DNA of 64,000 bases from NCBI RefSeq assembly GCF_001424045.1, contig NZ_LMQB01000024.1:407108-471107 (forward strand), written 5' to 3'. This DNA comes from Rhizobium sp. Leaf371 (GTDB lineage Bacteria; Pseudomonadota; Alphaproteobacteria; Rhizobiales; Rhizobiaceae). Shown piece after piece: positions 26,369 to 36,800 of this stretch; position 1 is the stretch's first letter, and the number at the start of each line of letters is the position of its first letter. The translations under genes were made by a program, and so were the position numbers. The notes beneath the pieces are model-generated. The model saw nothing but the letters and a program-made list of their open reading frames with translations, was not told the DNA's origin and made no database searches.

Positions 26369-26694
26369 GTCAGCGGCTTTCTTCCAATCACGTCGCGCCA
26401 AACTATAGCGCAGCCCGCAATCTCTCCCACGGGAAAACGACCATGAAGCGGCGACCTTGCCGCTTGCTGACCATTGCTGTCGAAAAGTGCAGCCGCATGG
26501 CGACGCGGAACGCGCAATCCGGTCTTCGATGGTCATCTGGTGGGCGAAGACGCGGCTGGATCGGCGCGATTTCGAAATGGCTCATCTCTTGCATCTGTCT
26601 GTTTCGGATGGGTGTCTTGAAAGATGCACAGTCCGATTGATACAAGTGACGCCGACAGATAGAAGTATATTAGCAACGACAGATGGAAATCCGC
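26369..26694. other. Divergent region between the BacA-like gene and the rfb operon
   Basis: These 326 bases hold the promoters for both directions. An 8-base direct repeat CGACAGAT occurs at about 26655 and 26677, and the 70 bases before rfbC are AT-rich for this genome. No promoter pair with normal spacing could be assigned. The minus-strand open frame at 26403-26645 has no ribosome site or family match and is not called. Confidence 0.45.
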
Positions 26695-27273
26695 ATGAAT
26701 TTTGAGCGCCTCTCGATTTCCGACGTGGTCCTGATCAAGCCGAACAAAATCGGTGACGACCGGGGCTACTTCATGGAAACGTTTCGACAGTCCCTGTTCG
26801 AGGAACAGGCAGCCAAGGTCGAGTTCCGTCAGGACAATCAGTCGCTTTCGGCAGATGCCGGCACGGTGCGCGGACTGCACTTCCAGCTGGAGCCGCGCGC
26901 CCAGGGCAAGCTGGTGCGCTGCATCGCGGGCGCGATCTACGACGTCGCAGTCGATATCCGCGTGGGTTCGCCGACCTATGGTCAGTATGTCGGCGCCGAG
27001 CTGACGGCGCAGAACGGCCATCAGCTGTGGGTCCCCGCCGGTTTTGCGCATGGTTTCTGCACACTGGTCCCGGCCACCGAGGTCAGCTACAAGGTGACGG
27101 ACTACTACAGCGCGGAACACGACCGCGGACTTCGCTGGGATGATCCGGCCATCGGCATCGTCTGGCCCGATGTCGCCAAGACGCCCGTTCTCTCGAAGAA
27201 GGACACTCTTCAGCCGATGCTTGCGGACCTGAAGGAAAGCTTCATCTACACCGGCGCGAACGCCAACTCGTAA
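26695..27273 (+). CDS. rfbC: dTDP-4-dehydrorhamnose 3,5-epimerase
   Basis: Epimerises C3 and C5 of dTDP-4-keto-6-deoxyglucose, the third step of dTDP-L-rhamnose synthesis. The 192-residue cupin protein carries [12 protein letters not shown], the catalytic His region [21 protein letters not shown], and [34 protein letters not shown] and [21 protein letters not shown] are also intact. The ATG at 26695 has GGAAAT six bases before it; the ATG at 26683 would add four residues and has no ribosome site. First gene of rfbCBDA. Confidence 0.95.
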   Translation: MNFERLSISDVVLIKPNKIGDDRGYFMETFRQSLFEEQAAKVEFRQDNQSLSADAGTVRGLHFQLEPRAQGKLVRCIAGAIYDVAVDIRVGSPTYGQYVGAELTAQNGHQLWVPAGFAHGFCTLVPATEVSYKVTDYYSAEHDRGLRWDDPAIGIVWPDVAKTPVLSKKDTLQPMLADLKESFIYTGANANS

Positions 27274-27295
27274 AACCAGTCAGGAACCGATCATT

Positions 27296-28359
<1,064 letters not shown>

Positions 28360-28360
<1 letters not shown>

Positions 28361-29250
28361 TGGCCCTGAAGTATCTCGTCACCGGCAAGGAGGGGCAGGT
28401 CGTGCGCTCGATCATCGAGCGGGCCGCTGAGCATCCTGATATCGCCATCGTCACCTTCGGGCGTCCGGAGGTGGACTTCGCCGCGCCCGAAACCCTGGGC
28501 CCCGCGATTGCGGCGGTACGACCCGACATCATCATCTCCGCGGCCGCCTATACGGCCGTGGACCAGGCCGAAAGCGAGGAAGCGCTCGCCACGGTGATCA
28601 ACGGCGAGGCCGCAGGTGCTCTGGCGAAGGCGGCAGCCGGTCTCGGCATTCCGATCGTGCACATCTCGACCGACTACGTGTTCGACGGCACAAAGACCGG
28701 TGCCTATGTCGAGAGCGACCCGGTCGCCCCGATCGGTGCCTACGGCCGCTCCAAGCTGGCCGGTGAACAGGCGGTGGCGGCGGCCACGCCGAACCATGCC
28801 ATCCTGCGCACCGCCTGGGTGCACAGCCCCTATGGCAAGAACTTCGTGAAGACGATGCTGCGCTTCGCAGCCGATCGCGACGAAATGAACGTGGTTGCCG
28901 ATCAGGTGGGCTGCCCGACCTCGGCGCTCGACATCGCGGATGCCGTTCTTACCGTCGCCGGCAACCTGCTGAAGAGCGACGACGCCGCTTTGCGCGGCAC
29001 GTTCCACCTGACCAATGCCGGTCGGGCCAGCTGGGCGGAATTCGCCACCGAGATCTTCCGCCTGTCGGCCGAACGCGACGGCCCGTCCGCGACGGTCAAC
29101 CCCATCCCGTCGAGCGCCTATCCGACGCCGGCGAAGCGTCCGGCCAATTCCCGGCTCGACGGCAGCAAGCTCTCATCCACCCACGGCGTCACCCTGCAGG
29201 ACTGGCGCCCGGCAACCGAAATCGTCGTCGCCCGCATCCTCGAGGCATGA
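28360..29250 (+). CDS. rfbD: dTDP-4-dehydrorhamnose reductase
   Basis: Last step of dTDP-L-rhamnose synthesis, an NAD(P)H-dependent reduction. The 296-residue protein starts [18 protein letters not shown] with the nucleotide loop, followed by [28 protein letters not shown] and the catalytic [28 protein letters not shown] and the tail [12 protein letters not shown] also match. The ATG at 28360 overlaps the rfbB stop; a GTG three bases earlier is possible but unnecessary. Confidence 0.95.
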
Positions 29251-29269
29251 TTTTATCAGGAGTATTTCG

Positions 29270-30145
29270 ATGAAGGGTATTATTCTCGCCGGCGGCAGCG
29301 GCACGCGACTGCATCCGATGACGCTCGTCACATCCAAGCAGCTGATGCCTGTCTATGACAAGCCGATGATCTACTATCCGCTGTCCACGCTGATGCTGGC
29401 CGGCGTCAAGGACATTCTGATCATCTCGACCCCGGTCGATCTGCCGAACTTCCAGCGCCTGCTGGGTGACGGCAGCGCCTGGGGCATCAACCTCACCTAT
29501 GCCGAACAGCCCTCGCCCGATGGTCTTGCGCAGGCCTATATCATCGGCGCGGATTTCGTCGGCTCGGATCCGTCCTGCCTCATCCTCGGCGACAACATCT
29601 TTTACGGCCACGGCATCACCGACCTCTTCGCACGCGCAAGTGCCCGGACCGAAGGCGCGACCGTGTTCGCCTACCATGTCGCCGATCCCGAGCGCTACGG
29701 CGTGGTCGAGTTCGACAAGAGCATGAAGGCACTCTCGATCGAGGAGAAGCCCGAGGCGGCGAAGTCCAACTGGGCCGTCACCGGCCTCTATTTCTACGAC
29801 AGCGACGTCATCGAGATCGCAGCCAATCTCAAGCCCTCCCCGCGCGGCGAGCTCGAGATCACCGACGTCAACAAGGCCTATCTCGAACGTGGCGACCTGA
29901 ATGTCGAACTCATGGGCCGCGGCTATGCGTGGCTCGATACGGGAACGCCCGACAGCCTGCTCGACGCCGGTGACTTCGTCGCCACGCTGGAGCGTCGCCA
30001 GGGCTTCAAGATCGCCTGCCCGGAAGAGATCGCCTATCTCAACGGCTTCATCGACGCCAACCAGCTGGAAGTGCTGGGCAAGAAGCTCGGCAAGAGCACC
30101 TATGGCAAGTATCTTCTGTCGCGCCTGAAAGACGGCAGGATCTGA
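29270..30145 (+). CDS. rfbA: Glucose-1-phosphate thymidylyltransferase
   Basis: First step of the pathway, making dTDP-glucose from glucose-1-phosphate and dTTP. The 291-residue enzyme begins [20 protein letters not shown] with the nucleotide-binding GGx[42 protein letters not shown] and EEKPE are all present. AGGAG (29258-29262) precedes the ATG. The open frame back to 29015 lies inside rfbD and was rejected. Last gene of rfbCBDA; the hairpin at 30186 follows. Rhamnose made here could feed any of the nearby polysaccharide loci or lipopolysaccharide. Confidence 0.96.
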   Translation: MKGIILAGGSGTRLHPMTLVTSKQLMPVYDKPMIYYPLSTLMLAGVKDILIISTPVDLPNFQRLLGDGSAWGINLTYAEQPSPDGLAQAYIIGADFVGSDPSCLILGDNIFYGHGITDLFARASARTEGATVFAYHVADPERYGVVEFDKSMKALSIEEKPEAAKSNWAVTGLYFYDSDVIEIAANLKPSPRGELEITDVNKAYLERGDLNVELMGRGYAWLDTGTPDSLLDAGDFVATLERRQGFKIACPEEIAYLNGFIDANQLEVLGKKLGKSTYGKYLLSRLKDGRI

Positions 30146-30185
30146 ATATCCGTCAGCCAGGCGTGGCCGACAATCCGGAATGAGG

Positions 30186-30209
30186 GGCGCAGGCTGCAAG
30201 GCCTGCGCC
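30186..30209 (+). terminator. Strong hairpin terminator after rfbA
   Basis: GGCGCAGGC (30186-30194), loop TGCAAG, and GCCTGCGCC (30201-30209) make a perfect nine-pair GC-rich stem followed by TTCTC. It sits 40 bases after the rfbA stop and 26 bases before the convergent dps-like stop, so it may serve both, though the U-run is better on the plus strand. Confidence 0.65.
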
Positions 30210-30235
30210 TTCTCATGTCGGAGGGCTTCGAGCCC

Positions 30236-30757
30236 TTACCGCGCATTCGTGCCCCGTAGGATCTCGAACAGGAACCAGACGCGCTTCTCGCCATCGTCGA
30301 TCCAGTTTTCGAGCAGGCTCGCGGTTGCGACGTCACTATGTTCGTCGCAGACGTCGTGAAGTTCCCGCATGCTCTGCACCAGAGCGCCATTGTCGTCGCG
30401 CAGTTCGGCGAGCATCTCATGCGGATGAACGAAATCGGCATCGTTGTCCTTGATCCGCTGCTGGCGCGAAATGTCGCCGATCGACTTCAGGGTCGATCCA
30501 CCAAGCTTGCGAACGCGCTCGGCCAGCGGGTCGGTGATCGCCAGCAATTCGGCGCCGTGATCGTCGAGCAACAGATGATAGTCCCGAAAATTCGCGCCGG
30601 ACATATGCCAGTGGAAATTCTTCGTCTTCAGATAGAGCGCGAAGACGTCGGCTAGAAGCGCCGATGCACCGCCGGAAATATCCTTCACGCCCTCTTGCGA
30701 AAGTCCTGTCGGGGTCTTCAGGTCAGCCTTGCGGCGCGATTTTACGGACTGGTCCAT
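30236..30757 (-). CDS. dps: Dps-family DNA-protection ferritin
   Basis: Dps proteins form dodecamers that oxidise and store iron with peroxide and may coat DNA during starvation. The 173-residue protein shows the ferroxidase segment KTKNFHWHMSGANFRDYHLLLDDHGAEL, with His and Asp/Glu ligands, and then DPLAERVRKLGG. The C-terminus is DVATASLLENWIDDGEKRVWFLFE. A lysine/arginine-rich N-terminus (VKSRRKADLKT) could contact DNA. The ATG at 30757 follows AGGAAC at suitable spacing; the frame beyond it (to 30901) is not Dps-like. A general-stress promoter lies 143 bases upstream. Confidence 0.92.
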   Translation of the reverse strand: MDQSVKSRRKADLKTPTGLSQEGVKDISGGASALLADVFALYLKTKNFHWHMSGANFRDYHLLLDDHGAELLAITDPLAERVRKLGGSTLKSIGDISRQQRIKDNDADFVHPHEMLAELRDDNGALVQSMRELHDVCDEHSDVATASLLENWIDDGEKRVWFLFEILRGTNAR

Positions 30758-30899
30758 GGGTTCTGTTCCTTGTCTGATGTGGGTCTGGGTCTGGGAGCTC
30801 GGAGGATCGGTTCTCGACATCCTCGTCGTCGGCGGGGTCGGACGACGGTCACATGAGCGGCGATGCCGATCCGACACCGTTTCGGCATGCCGAAGCTGC

Positions 30900-30924
30900 A
30901 ACGGATGATCGCCGCCAAAGTTCC
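30900..30924 (-). promoter_or_regulatory. General-stress (sigma-EcfG/RpoE2) promoter for dps
   Basis: Read on the minus strand, GGAAC (30924-30920), 16 bases, then CGTT (30903-30900). This is an exact match to the alphaproteobacterial EcfG consensus GGAAC-N16/17-CGTT. It points at the Dps gene, leaving a leader of roughly 130 bases. Dps-type genes are typical members of this regulon. Confidence 0.7.
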
Positions 30925-30970
30925 AAGCCGGGTTTCGAGCCAGGTTCCGAAGACAACCTGACGGCGGCGC

Positions 30971-30999
30971 TTGACTTCCGACAAAAAATAGAACATTTA
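30971..30999 (+). promoter_or_regulatory. Sigma-70-like promoter for the two small genes
   Basis: TTGACT (30971-30976), a 17-base spacer and CATTTA (30994-30999) form a reasonable housekeeping promoter ending 26 bases before the first small gene. Its -10 box lies inside the SOS box, the usual place for LexA repression. Confidence 0.6.
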
Positions 31000-31005
31000 G
31001 AGAAC
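30991..31005 (+). promoter_or_regulatory. SOS box (alphaproteobacterial LexA site)
   Basis: GAAC (30991-30994), seven bases, GAAC (31002-31005). This is the reverse complement of the alphaproteobacterial LexA consensus GTTC-N7-GTTC, a direct repeat rather than the palindrome used in E. coli. It overlaps the -10 region and start of transcription of the operon at 31025. Confidence 0.65.
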
Positions 31006-31024
31006 AAATCAGGAGACGATCGAG

Positions 31025-31264
31025 ATGGCAACAGCAGAAAAGTTCATCGTCATGCCCTTTAAGAAAGTTCGTGGCGGCGTTGCTCCGGGCGAGATGCGCC
31101 AGGCGTCGAACGCGGTCAGCGCGGAAAAGATCGCGACCTCGATGTCCGCCCGCTTTCCGGGCGTGGCAGCTTATGCCGTCAAGGTGGACGAAGAGTCCGG
31201 CGACATGAGCGAGCCCCGCCTGATCATCCAGTTCGGCGAGGTTGCCGATCTCGCAGCAGCATGA
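31025..31264 (+). CDS. Small conserved-looking protein of unknown function, probable SOS gene
   Basis: A 79-residue protein; CAGGAG lies nine to ten bases before the ATG, a good ribosome site. Not recognised. It is soluble in appearance, with a basic patch FKKVRGGVAPGEMRQ, a helix-like middle (SNAVSAEKIATSMSARF) and a beta-like tail (AAYAVKVDEESG, then RLIIQFGEV). Pattern and size are compatible with a small single-domain alpha/beta protein. The position behind a LexA-type box and a sigma-70 promoter suggests induction by DNA damage. The stop overlaps the next start (ATGA), so both are made together. Confidence 0.75.
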   Translation: MATAEKFIVMPFKKVRGGVAPGEMRQASNAVSAEKIATSMSARFPGVAAYAVKVDEESGDMSEPRLIIQFGEVADLAAA

Positions 31265-31455
31265 GGTATGCGATGGATAAGCAGATCGAGTTGCGCGAAA
31301 GCGTCCGGATCCTGATCGCGCAGGGCGAAGCCGCCCGTCAGCGGGCCGAGGCCCATCGCGAACAGACCCGCATCAAGGTCGCCGCCATGGCCTCGCGTCC
31401 GGGCGAGAAATATCTGGCCGCCATGCGCCAGGCCAAGGCAGCGACCAGCCACTGA
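31261..31455 (+). CDS. Small basic helical protein of unknown function
   Basis: A 64-residue protein whose ATG overlaps the previous stop. An internal ATG at 31273 (MDKQIELRESV) is an alternative start. The sequence is almost all predicted helix, rich in Arg, Gln, Ala and Glu (LIAQGEAARQRAEAHREQTRIK), like a short coiled coil. No family recognised. It shares the SOS-box promoter with the preceding gene, so a role in the DNA-damage response is inferred from position only. Confidence 0.65.
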   Translation: MRYAMDKQIELRESVRILIAQGEAARQRAEAHREQTRIKVAAMASRPGEKYLAAMRQAKAATSH

Positions 31456-31890
31456 GGCTTTCTCAGCCGGCCTCATGGCCTGCCCTGTCGTTCTCTCGGG
31501 AACGTAACGCACGTCCCATGGTTTGGCTGCTCTTAGCCTACAAGTCGCAGATCACGGTGGCCGAACTCGGCGGCTCCCCAATGCGCCCCCCCGCGCTGCG
31601 CGCCAATCTCGACGGAGAGGTGGCAATGGGCGGCTGGCTGGACGCGAATCTGCGCGACATCACCTTCGCCTCGCTGAAACAGTCCGGCCAATCGGCAAAG
31701 ATCTGATCGCGGCCACCAACGGAGGAGCCTGTGATCGCACGGGCGTGCGGTTCGCGCAGGCTCCGCCGCCGCGACAAAGCGACCCGGCAACAGGCCTTCC
31801 AAAACACCCGGTCGCCGTTTGCCATCCGGTCGGACCGCCATAGGTCTCCCTCACACCCTATCAGGACTTCCGCGAGAGGCGACGACATCC
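31456..31890. other. Gap before malQ without a convincing gene
   Basis: These 435 bases contain several short open frames (for example 31518-31706 and a GTG frame at 31731 preceded by GGAGGAG), all with arginine-rich or shadow-like composition and no family match. A possible general-stress promoter lies at 31499-31523. The malQ leader would be long if that promoter is used. Confidence 0.5.
31499..31523 (+). promoter_or_regulatory. Possible general-stress promoter upstream of the glucan operon
   Basis: GGAAC (31499-31503) followed after 16 bases by GGTT (31520-31523). It fits the relaxed Sinorhizobium RpoE2 form GGAAC-N18/19-TT but not the strict CGTT box. It is 367 bases from malQ, so the assignment is weak. 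Confidence 0.3.
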
Positions 31891-33747
31891 ATGACGCGAG
31901 AGACGATCGACGAGTTTGCACGCCGGCACGGTATCGGCGAAACGCGACCGAGCCCCGACGGACATGATGTCACGGTCTCCACCGAGACGAAGACGAAGAT
32001 CCTCGCAGCATTGAACGTCGATCCCGACAGCGCCGCGCCATCGGGCATGACGGCGTCGAAGCAAAGATCCGCCCCGTCAGAGCCCCTGCCTGCATCCTAC
32101 CTTCCGCCCTTCCTTCAAAACAACCGCGTCTGGGGGGTCACCCTGGAACCCTACGGCCTGCGCTCGTCGCGCAATTGGGGCATCGGCGATTTTCAGGATC
32201 TCTGCGACGTCGCACACCTCTTCGGCCCGCTCGGCGCCGACTTCATCGGACTGACCCCGCTGCACGCCCCGTTTCTGGCCGATCCCGATCGCTGCAGCCC
32301 CTATGAGCCCTCCAGCCGACAGCGCCTCAACCCTCTCTATATCGCCGTCGATCTCGTTCCGGGATATGAAGCCGACCCTGAAATCGAGCGCAGGGCAGCC
32401 GGCCTGAGAGAGACGCCGCTGGTCGATTACGTCGGCGTCTGCAGCCTGAAGCTTGAGGCGCTGCGCAATATCTGGACCGAATGGGCGCCGGAAAAGACCG
32501 ACGAAACCGGACCGGAGACTTTCGAGGACTTCATCGACCGCGAGGGCACCCCTCTGCGTCTGCACGCCCTGTTCGAAGCTCTGTCGTCCACCATGTCCGA
32601 TCGCGGGCTCGGCGCCGGGTGGCATGGCTGGCCGGAGCGTTTCAAGGACCCCGAGAGCCCGGATGTCGTGGCATTCGCGCATGCTCATGAGGACGAGATC
32701 CGCTTCCATATGTGGCTGCAATGGCTGGCGCATTGCCAGCTCCATGGCGCAGCGAAAGCGGCGAAAGCCGCAGGCATGCGGATCGGCCTCTATCTCGATC
32801 TCGCCGTCGGCGAAGCGCTCGACGGTGCGGCGACCTGGGGCGAGCGCGATCTCTATGTTTCCAGCGCGACCGTCGGCAGCCCGCCGGACCCCTTCGCCGC
32901 AGACGGCCAGGACTGGCATCTCGCCGCCTTTCAGCCGGCCGCCATCGCCAGCGGCGATCCTTCGCCTTATCAGCGTATGGTGGTCGCAGCCATGCGCTAT
33001 GCCGGCGCCATTCGCATCGATCACGCCGCAGCCCTCCGCCGCCTGTTCCTCGTGCCGCTCGATCTCAAGCCGGATGGCGGCGCCTATGTCGCCTATCCGG
33101 AGAAGGATCTCCTCGACATTCTCTCGCAAACATCCAGACAGCACGAATGCCTCGTCATCGGCGAAGATCTCGGCGTGCTCCCGGACGGACTGCAGGACGA
33201 CCTCACGGAAGCACGCATCCTTTCCTACCGCATCCTGTCCTACGAGCGGACGGAGGACGGCTTCAAGCCGGCGGAGGCCTATCCGGCGCTATCGCTTGCC
33301 TGCATCTCCACCCATGATCACCAGACCATGGCCGGCTGGTGGCGTGGCGCCGACATCGCCACCCGTGCCGACCACGGCATCCTGCCGCCCGATATCACGC
33401 AGGCCCACCAGGAAGAGCGGAAAGCCGAGCGGAAGGACCTTGCCCGCGCACTGGACGAGGCCGGCATCGAGCAGCCGACGCGCCTTCCATCCGGCTCTGC
33501 GCCCGATCAGGCCCTGACAGGGCTTGTCGTCGATGCCCACCGCTTCATCGCGAAAACCGCTTCGGCGCTGGCAGCCGTGCGCCTTGCCGACATGACCGGC
33601 GAGACGAATCCGACGAATATTCCGGGAACGAGCGACAGCTATCCGAACTGGAAGCCTAAGCTATCCGGTACGCTCGAAGCCTTGTCGGAAGCACCGCTTC
33701 TCCTCGCCATTTCCACGGTCATGGAAGAGGAACGGCCGCGATCGTAG
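31891..33747 (+). CDS. malQ: 4-alpha-glucanotransferase (amylomaltase, GH77)
   Basis: Transfers alpha-1,4-glucan segments between chains, releasing glucose. The 618-residue protein has the GH77 signature region WGVTLEPYGLRSSRNWGIGDF. The catalytic residues are the nucleophile Asp377 (IRIDHAAAL), the acid Glu425 (VIGEDLGVLP) and Asp476 (ISTHDHQTMAGWW). RLADMTGETNPTNIPGTSDSYPNW ends the barrel. The ATG at 31891 is favoured (MTRETIDEFARRHGI). It leads a four-gene glucan set with glgE, treS and glgB, where it would remodel the linear glucan made by GlgE. Confidence 0.95.
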   Translation: MTRETIDEFARRHGIGETRPSPDGHDVTVSTETKTKILAALNVDPDSAAPSGMTASKQRSAPSEPLPASYLPPFLQNNRVWGVTLEPYGLRSSRNWGIGDFQDLCDVAHLFGPLGADFIGLTPLHAPFLADPDRCSPYEPSSRQRLNPLYIAVDLVPGYEADPEIERRAAGLRETPLVDYVGVCSLKLEALRNIWTEWAPEKTDETGPETFEDFIDREGTPLRLHALFEALSSTMSDRGLGAGWHGWPERFKDPESPDVVAFAHAHEDEIRFHMWLQWLAHCQLHGAAKAAKAAGMRIGLYLDLAVGEALDGAATWGERDLYVSSATVGSPPDPFAADGQDWHLAAFQPAAIASGDPSPYQRMVVAAMRYAGAIRIDHAAALRRLFLVPLDLKPDGGAYVAYPEKDLLDILSQTSRQHECLVIGEDLGVLPDGLQDDLTEARILSYRILSYERTEDGFKPAEAYPALSLACISTHDHQTMAGWWRGADIATRADHGILPPDITQAHQEERKAERKDLARALDEAGIEQPTRLPSGSAPDQALTGLVVDAHRFIAKTASALAAVRLADMTGETNPTNIPGTSDSYPNWKPKLSGTLEALSEAPLLLAISTVMEEERPRS

Positions 33748-33802
33748 CCGGCATTTCGCACGCGAGCGGCGCCGTCGTTTGCCATGTTCGGCAAGACGAC
33801 GT

Positions 33803-33828
33803 GGAACAAGCTCGGGGCTTGGAAGGTT
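33803..33828 (+). promoter_or_regulatory. Possible general-stress promoter in front of glgE
   Basis: GGAAC (33803-33807), 19 bases, TT (33827-33828). It matches only the relaxed RpoE2 pattern. Its interest lies in being the second such match around the glucan genes; it could arise by chance. Confidence 0.25.
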
Positions 33829-33854
33829 CTCGATGAAACAACGCGAGACAGCCC

Positions 33855-36800
33855 ATGAATGTTCATTCGCTTGCCGAAGCAGACACACCTGTCATCACGC
33901 CGCCGCGGATCTACTACATCCACCCTCTGCAACTGCGGGGAATGGAGGCGTGGGACGCGGCCTTTGCGCATGCCGCAACGCTTGGTTTCGACACCGTCCT
34001 TTCCGCTCCCCTGTTTGAGAAGGGCGACGCGACCAGCCTGTTCGTCACCGCCAGCTTCGAAAGGCTGAACCCCGGCCTCGGGCTTGGCGACAGTGTCGAA
34101 CGGGGCGTCTCATCCCTGGTCGACGCCGCAGGGCGACATGGCCTCTCCCTGATGCTGGACATCGTCGTCGGGCGCGAAGCGGATCGCGAACCGGACGCCG
34201 GCGCGCCCGTCGATCCGCGCATCTCGCCAACGGTTTCCGGCAGTCGCGCGGTTTCCACAGAGAACGAAACGTCGCAAGCGGCGCTCATCGCGACATGGAC
34301 GGAACGCCTCCTGATGCTTGCCAAGGCCGGTATCGCCGGCTTCCGCTGCGTCGGCCTCACGGCTTTCCCGGCCGACGCCTGGCACCGGCTGATCTCGGAG
34401 GTTCACCGGCGTCAGCCGCAGGTCCGCTTCCTCGCATGGACGCCGGGAACGCCGTTCGACGACCGCAAGGGGCTGGCCGCCGCAGGCTTCGAAGGCAGCT
34501 TTTCGTCGCTCGCCTGGTGGAACCTGCAGGATCGCTGGCTTCTCGACGAATACGCGTTGCAACGCGATTTCGCCTACCAGATCGCCTTTCCCGAAGCCCC
34601 GTTTGCAAAACGAATCGCGCATGGCACCGAGAGCAGCGAGATCCTGAAGCGCAGGGCGATCCGAACGCTTGCGCTGTCCGCTACCGTCGGACAGGGTCTT
34701 CTCGTCCCGATGGGTTTCGAATTCGGAGCAGCAACGCCGCTCGATCCGATGCATGGCCAGGGCAGCGGCATGTCCGGCATGAAAGCCCACGGCGCCTTTG
34801 ATATCACCGCGAGCATCCGCGCCATCAACGACCAACTGGCCGCTGCGATGCCGTCTCGCGGCACGCCGACGCTGATCTCCAGCAGTGCGACGACCGTGAG
34901 TGCTCTCGTTCAAGGCGATCATGCAGACCTGCGGCAGGCGGAGACGGTCCGCGTCATCGTCTGCAACCGCGATCTTCGCCGCAGTGCCGCCGTGCCGTTC
35001 AACGCGATCCGGGAAGCGGCGTCCGCCTTCCTGCCCCTTTGCGATGCCGCGCGGCCGGAACGCGCGCTCGATGCCGATGTGCGGCTTGCTCCCGGCGAAC
35101 TCCGCATCTTCGAAGGTTCGGCCTCAAACCCGATCCTGATGGCGGGTGCCGCGATCGACGCCCGCGCCGCCGCTGCAACACCGCGGCTTGCGATCGAAAA
35201 GGTCGTCCCCGCCGTGGACGAGGGCCGCTTCCCGGTCAAGCGCGTCGTCGGCGATGTCGTGAAGGTCGAAGCCGATATCTTCGGCGACGGCCACGATCCG
35301 CTGGCCGCCGTTCTGCTCTGGCGCCCGGTCGATACGCAGGCGTGGACCGAGGTCCCCATGCAATTGGTCGTCAACGATCGCTGGAAGGCGGAATTCATCC
35401 TCAAGCGGATGGGCCGCCACGAATATGTCGTGGAGGCCTGGCGCAATCCCTATGCGATCTTCCGCTATGAACTCGGCAAGAAACACGAAGCCCATCTCGA
35501 TCTGACGCTGGAGATCCAGGAAGGCATCAACCTGATCAAGGCCGCCGCCGAAAACGGGCCGCAGCGCGTCCAGCCGGAGCTGAAAACGCTTCTCGCGACC
35601 CTTGCCGACGGCGACGCCGAAGCGAAGACGAGGCTGCTGCTTGCACCCGAAACCTTCGCGCTGATGGCGCGGGCTGATCGCCGGCCCTTCAGCGTCCGTT
35701 CCCCCGTCATGCCCGTCGATGCCGAACGCAAGGGTGCGGGTTTCGCCAGCTGGTTCCAGGTTTTCCCACGGTCTCAGAGCGGCGATGCCGACCGTCATGG
35801 CACCTTCGACGACGTCATCGGCCGGCTTCCCGCCATTCGCGAGATGGGCTTCGACGTTCTCTATTTTCCGCCGATCCACCCGATCGGCGCGACGAACCGC
35901 AAGGGTCGCAACAACACGTTGACCCCCGGCCCGAACGATCCCGGCAGCCCCTATGCGATCGGCTCGCCGGCCGGCGGCCATGATGCGATCCATCCGGAAC
36001 TCGGCACCCCCGAGGATTTTCGCCGGCTCGTTTCGGCTGCGGTAGATCACGGGCTCGAAATCGCCCTCGACCTCGCCATACAGGCCTCACCGGACCATCC
36101 CTGGCTGAAAGATCACCCCGGCTGGTTCGACTGGCGCCCGGATGGCACCATTCGCTATGCGGAAAACCCGCCGAAGAAATACGAGGACATCGTCAATGTC
36201 GATTTCTATGCGAAGGACGCGGTCCCTTCGCTGTGGGAAACGTTGCGCGATGTGGTCCAGCACTGGGTCGATCAGGGCGTCAAGCTCTTCCGCGTCGATA
36301 ATCCCCACACCAAGCCGTTTCCCTTCTGGGAATGGCTGATCGCCGACATTCGCGGTCGCCATCCCGAGGTCGTGTTCCTTTCGGAAGCCTTCACCAAGCC
36401 GAAGGTCATGTACCGGCTGGCGAAGGTCGGCTTCTCCCAGTCCTACACCTACTTCACCTGGCGAAATGCGAAGTGGGAGCTGGAGGAGTACATGCGGGAG
36501 ATCACGACGCAGGAGCCCAAAGACTTCTTCCGTCCGCATTTCTTCGTCAACACCCACGACATCAACCCGGACTTCCTGCAGAACGCACCGCGTTCGGCCT
36601 ATCTCATCCGGGCAGCTCTTGCTGCGACGCTGTCGGGCCTCTGGGGCGTCTATAACGGCTTCGAGCTCTGCGAAGGCCGGCCGGACGCCAAGCGCAAGGA
36701 ATACGCCGATAGCGAGAAGTACGAGATCCGCGCCTGGGACTACGACCGCCCGGGCCATATCAAGGGCGAAATCGGGCTGCTCAATCGCATCCGCCGCGAG

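Noticed and set aside
26403..26645. 80-codon minus-strand frame between the BacA-like gene and rfbC
   Set aside because: No ribosome site or homology; it lies in a region expected to hold divergent promoters.
31518..31706. 62-codon frame between the SOS-box genes and malQ
   Set aside because: Starts inside a possible promoter, has no ribosome site and no family resemblance. Too weak to call.
31731..31967. GTG-started frame with GGAGGAG upstream
   Set aside because: The ribosome-like site is good, but the product is almost all Arg/Ser/Thr and runs into malQ in the wrong frame.
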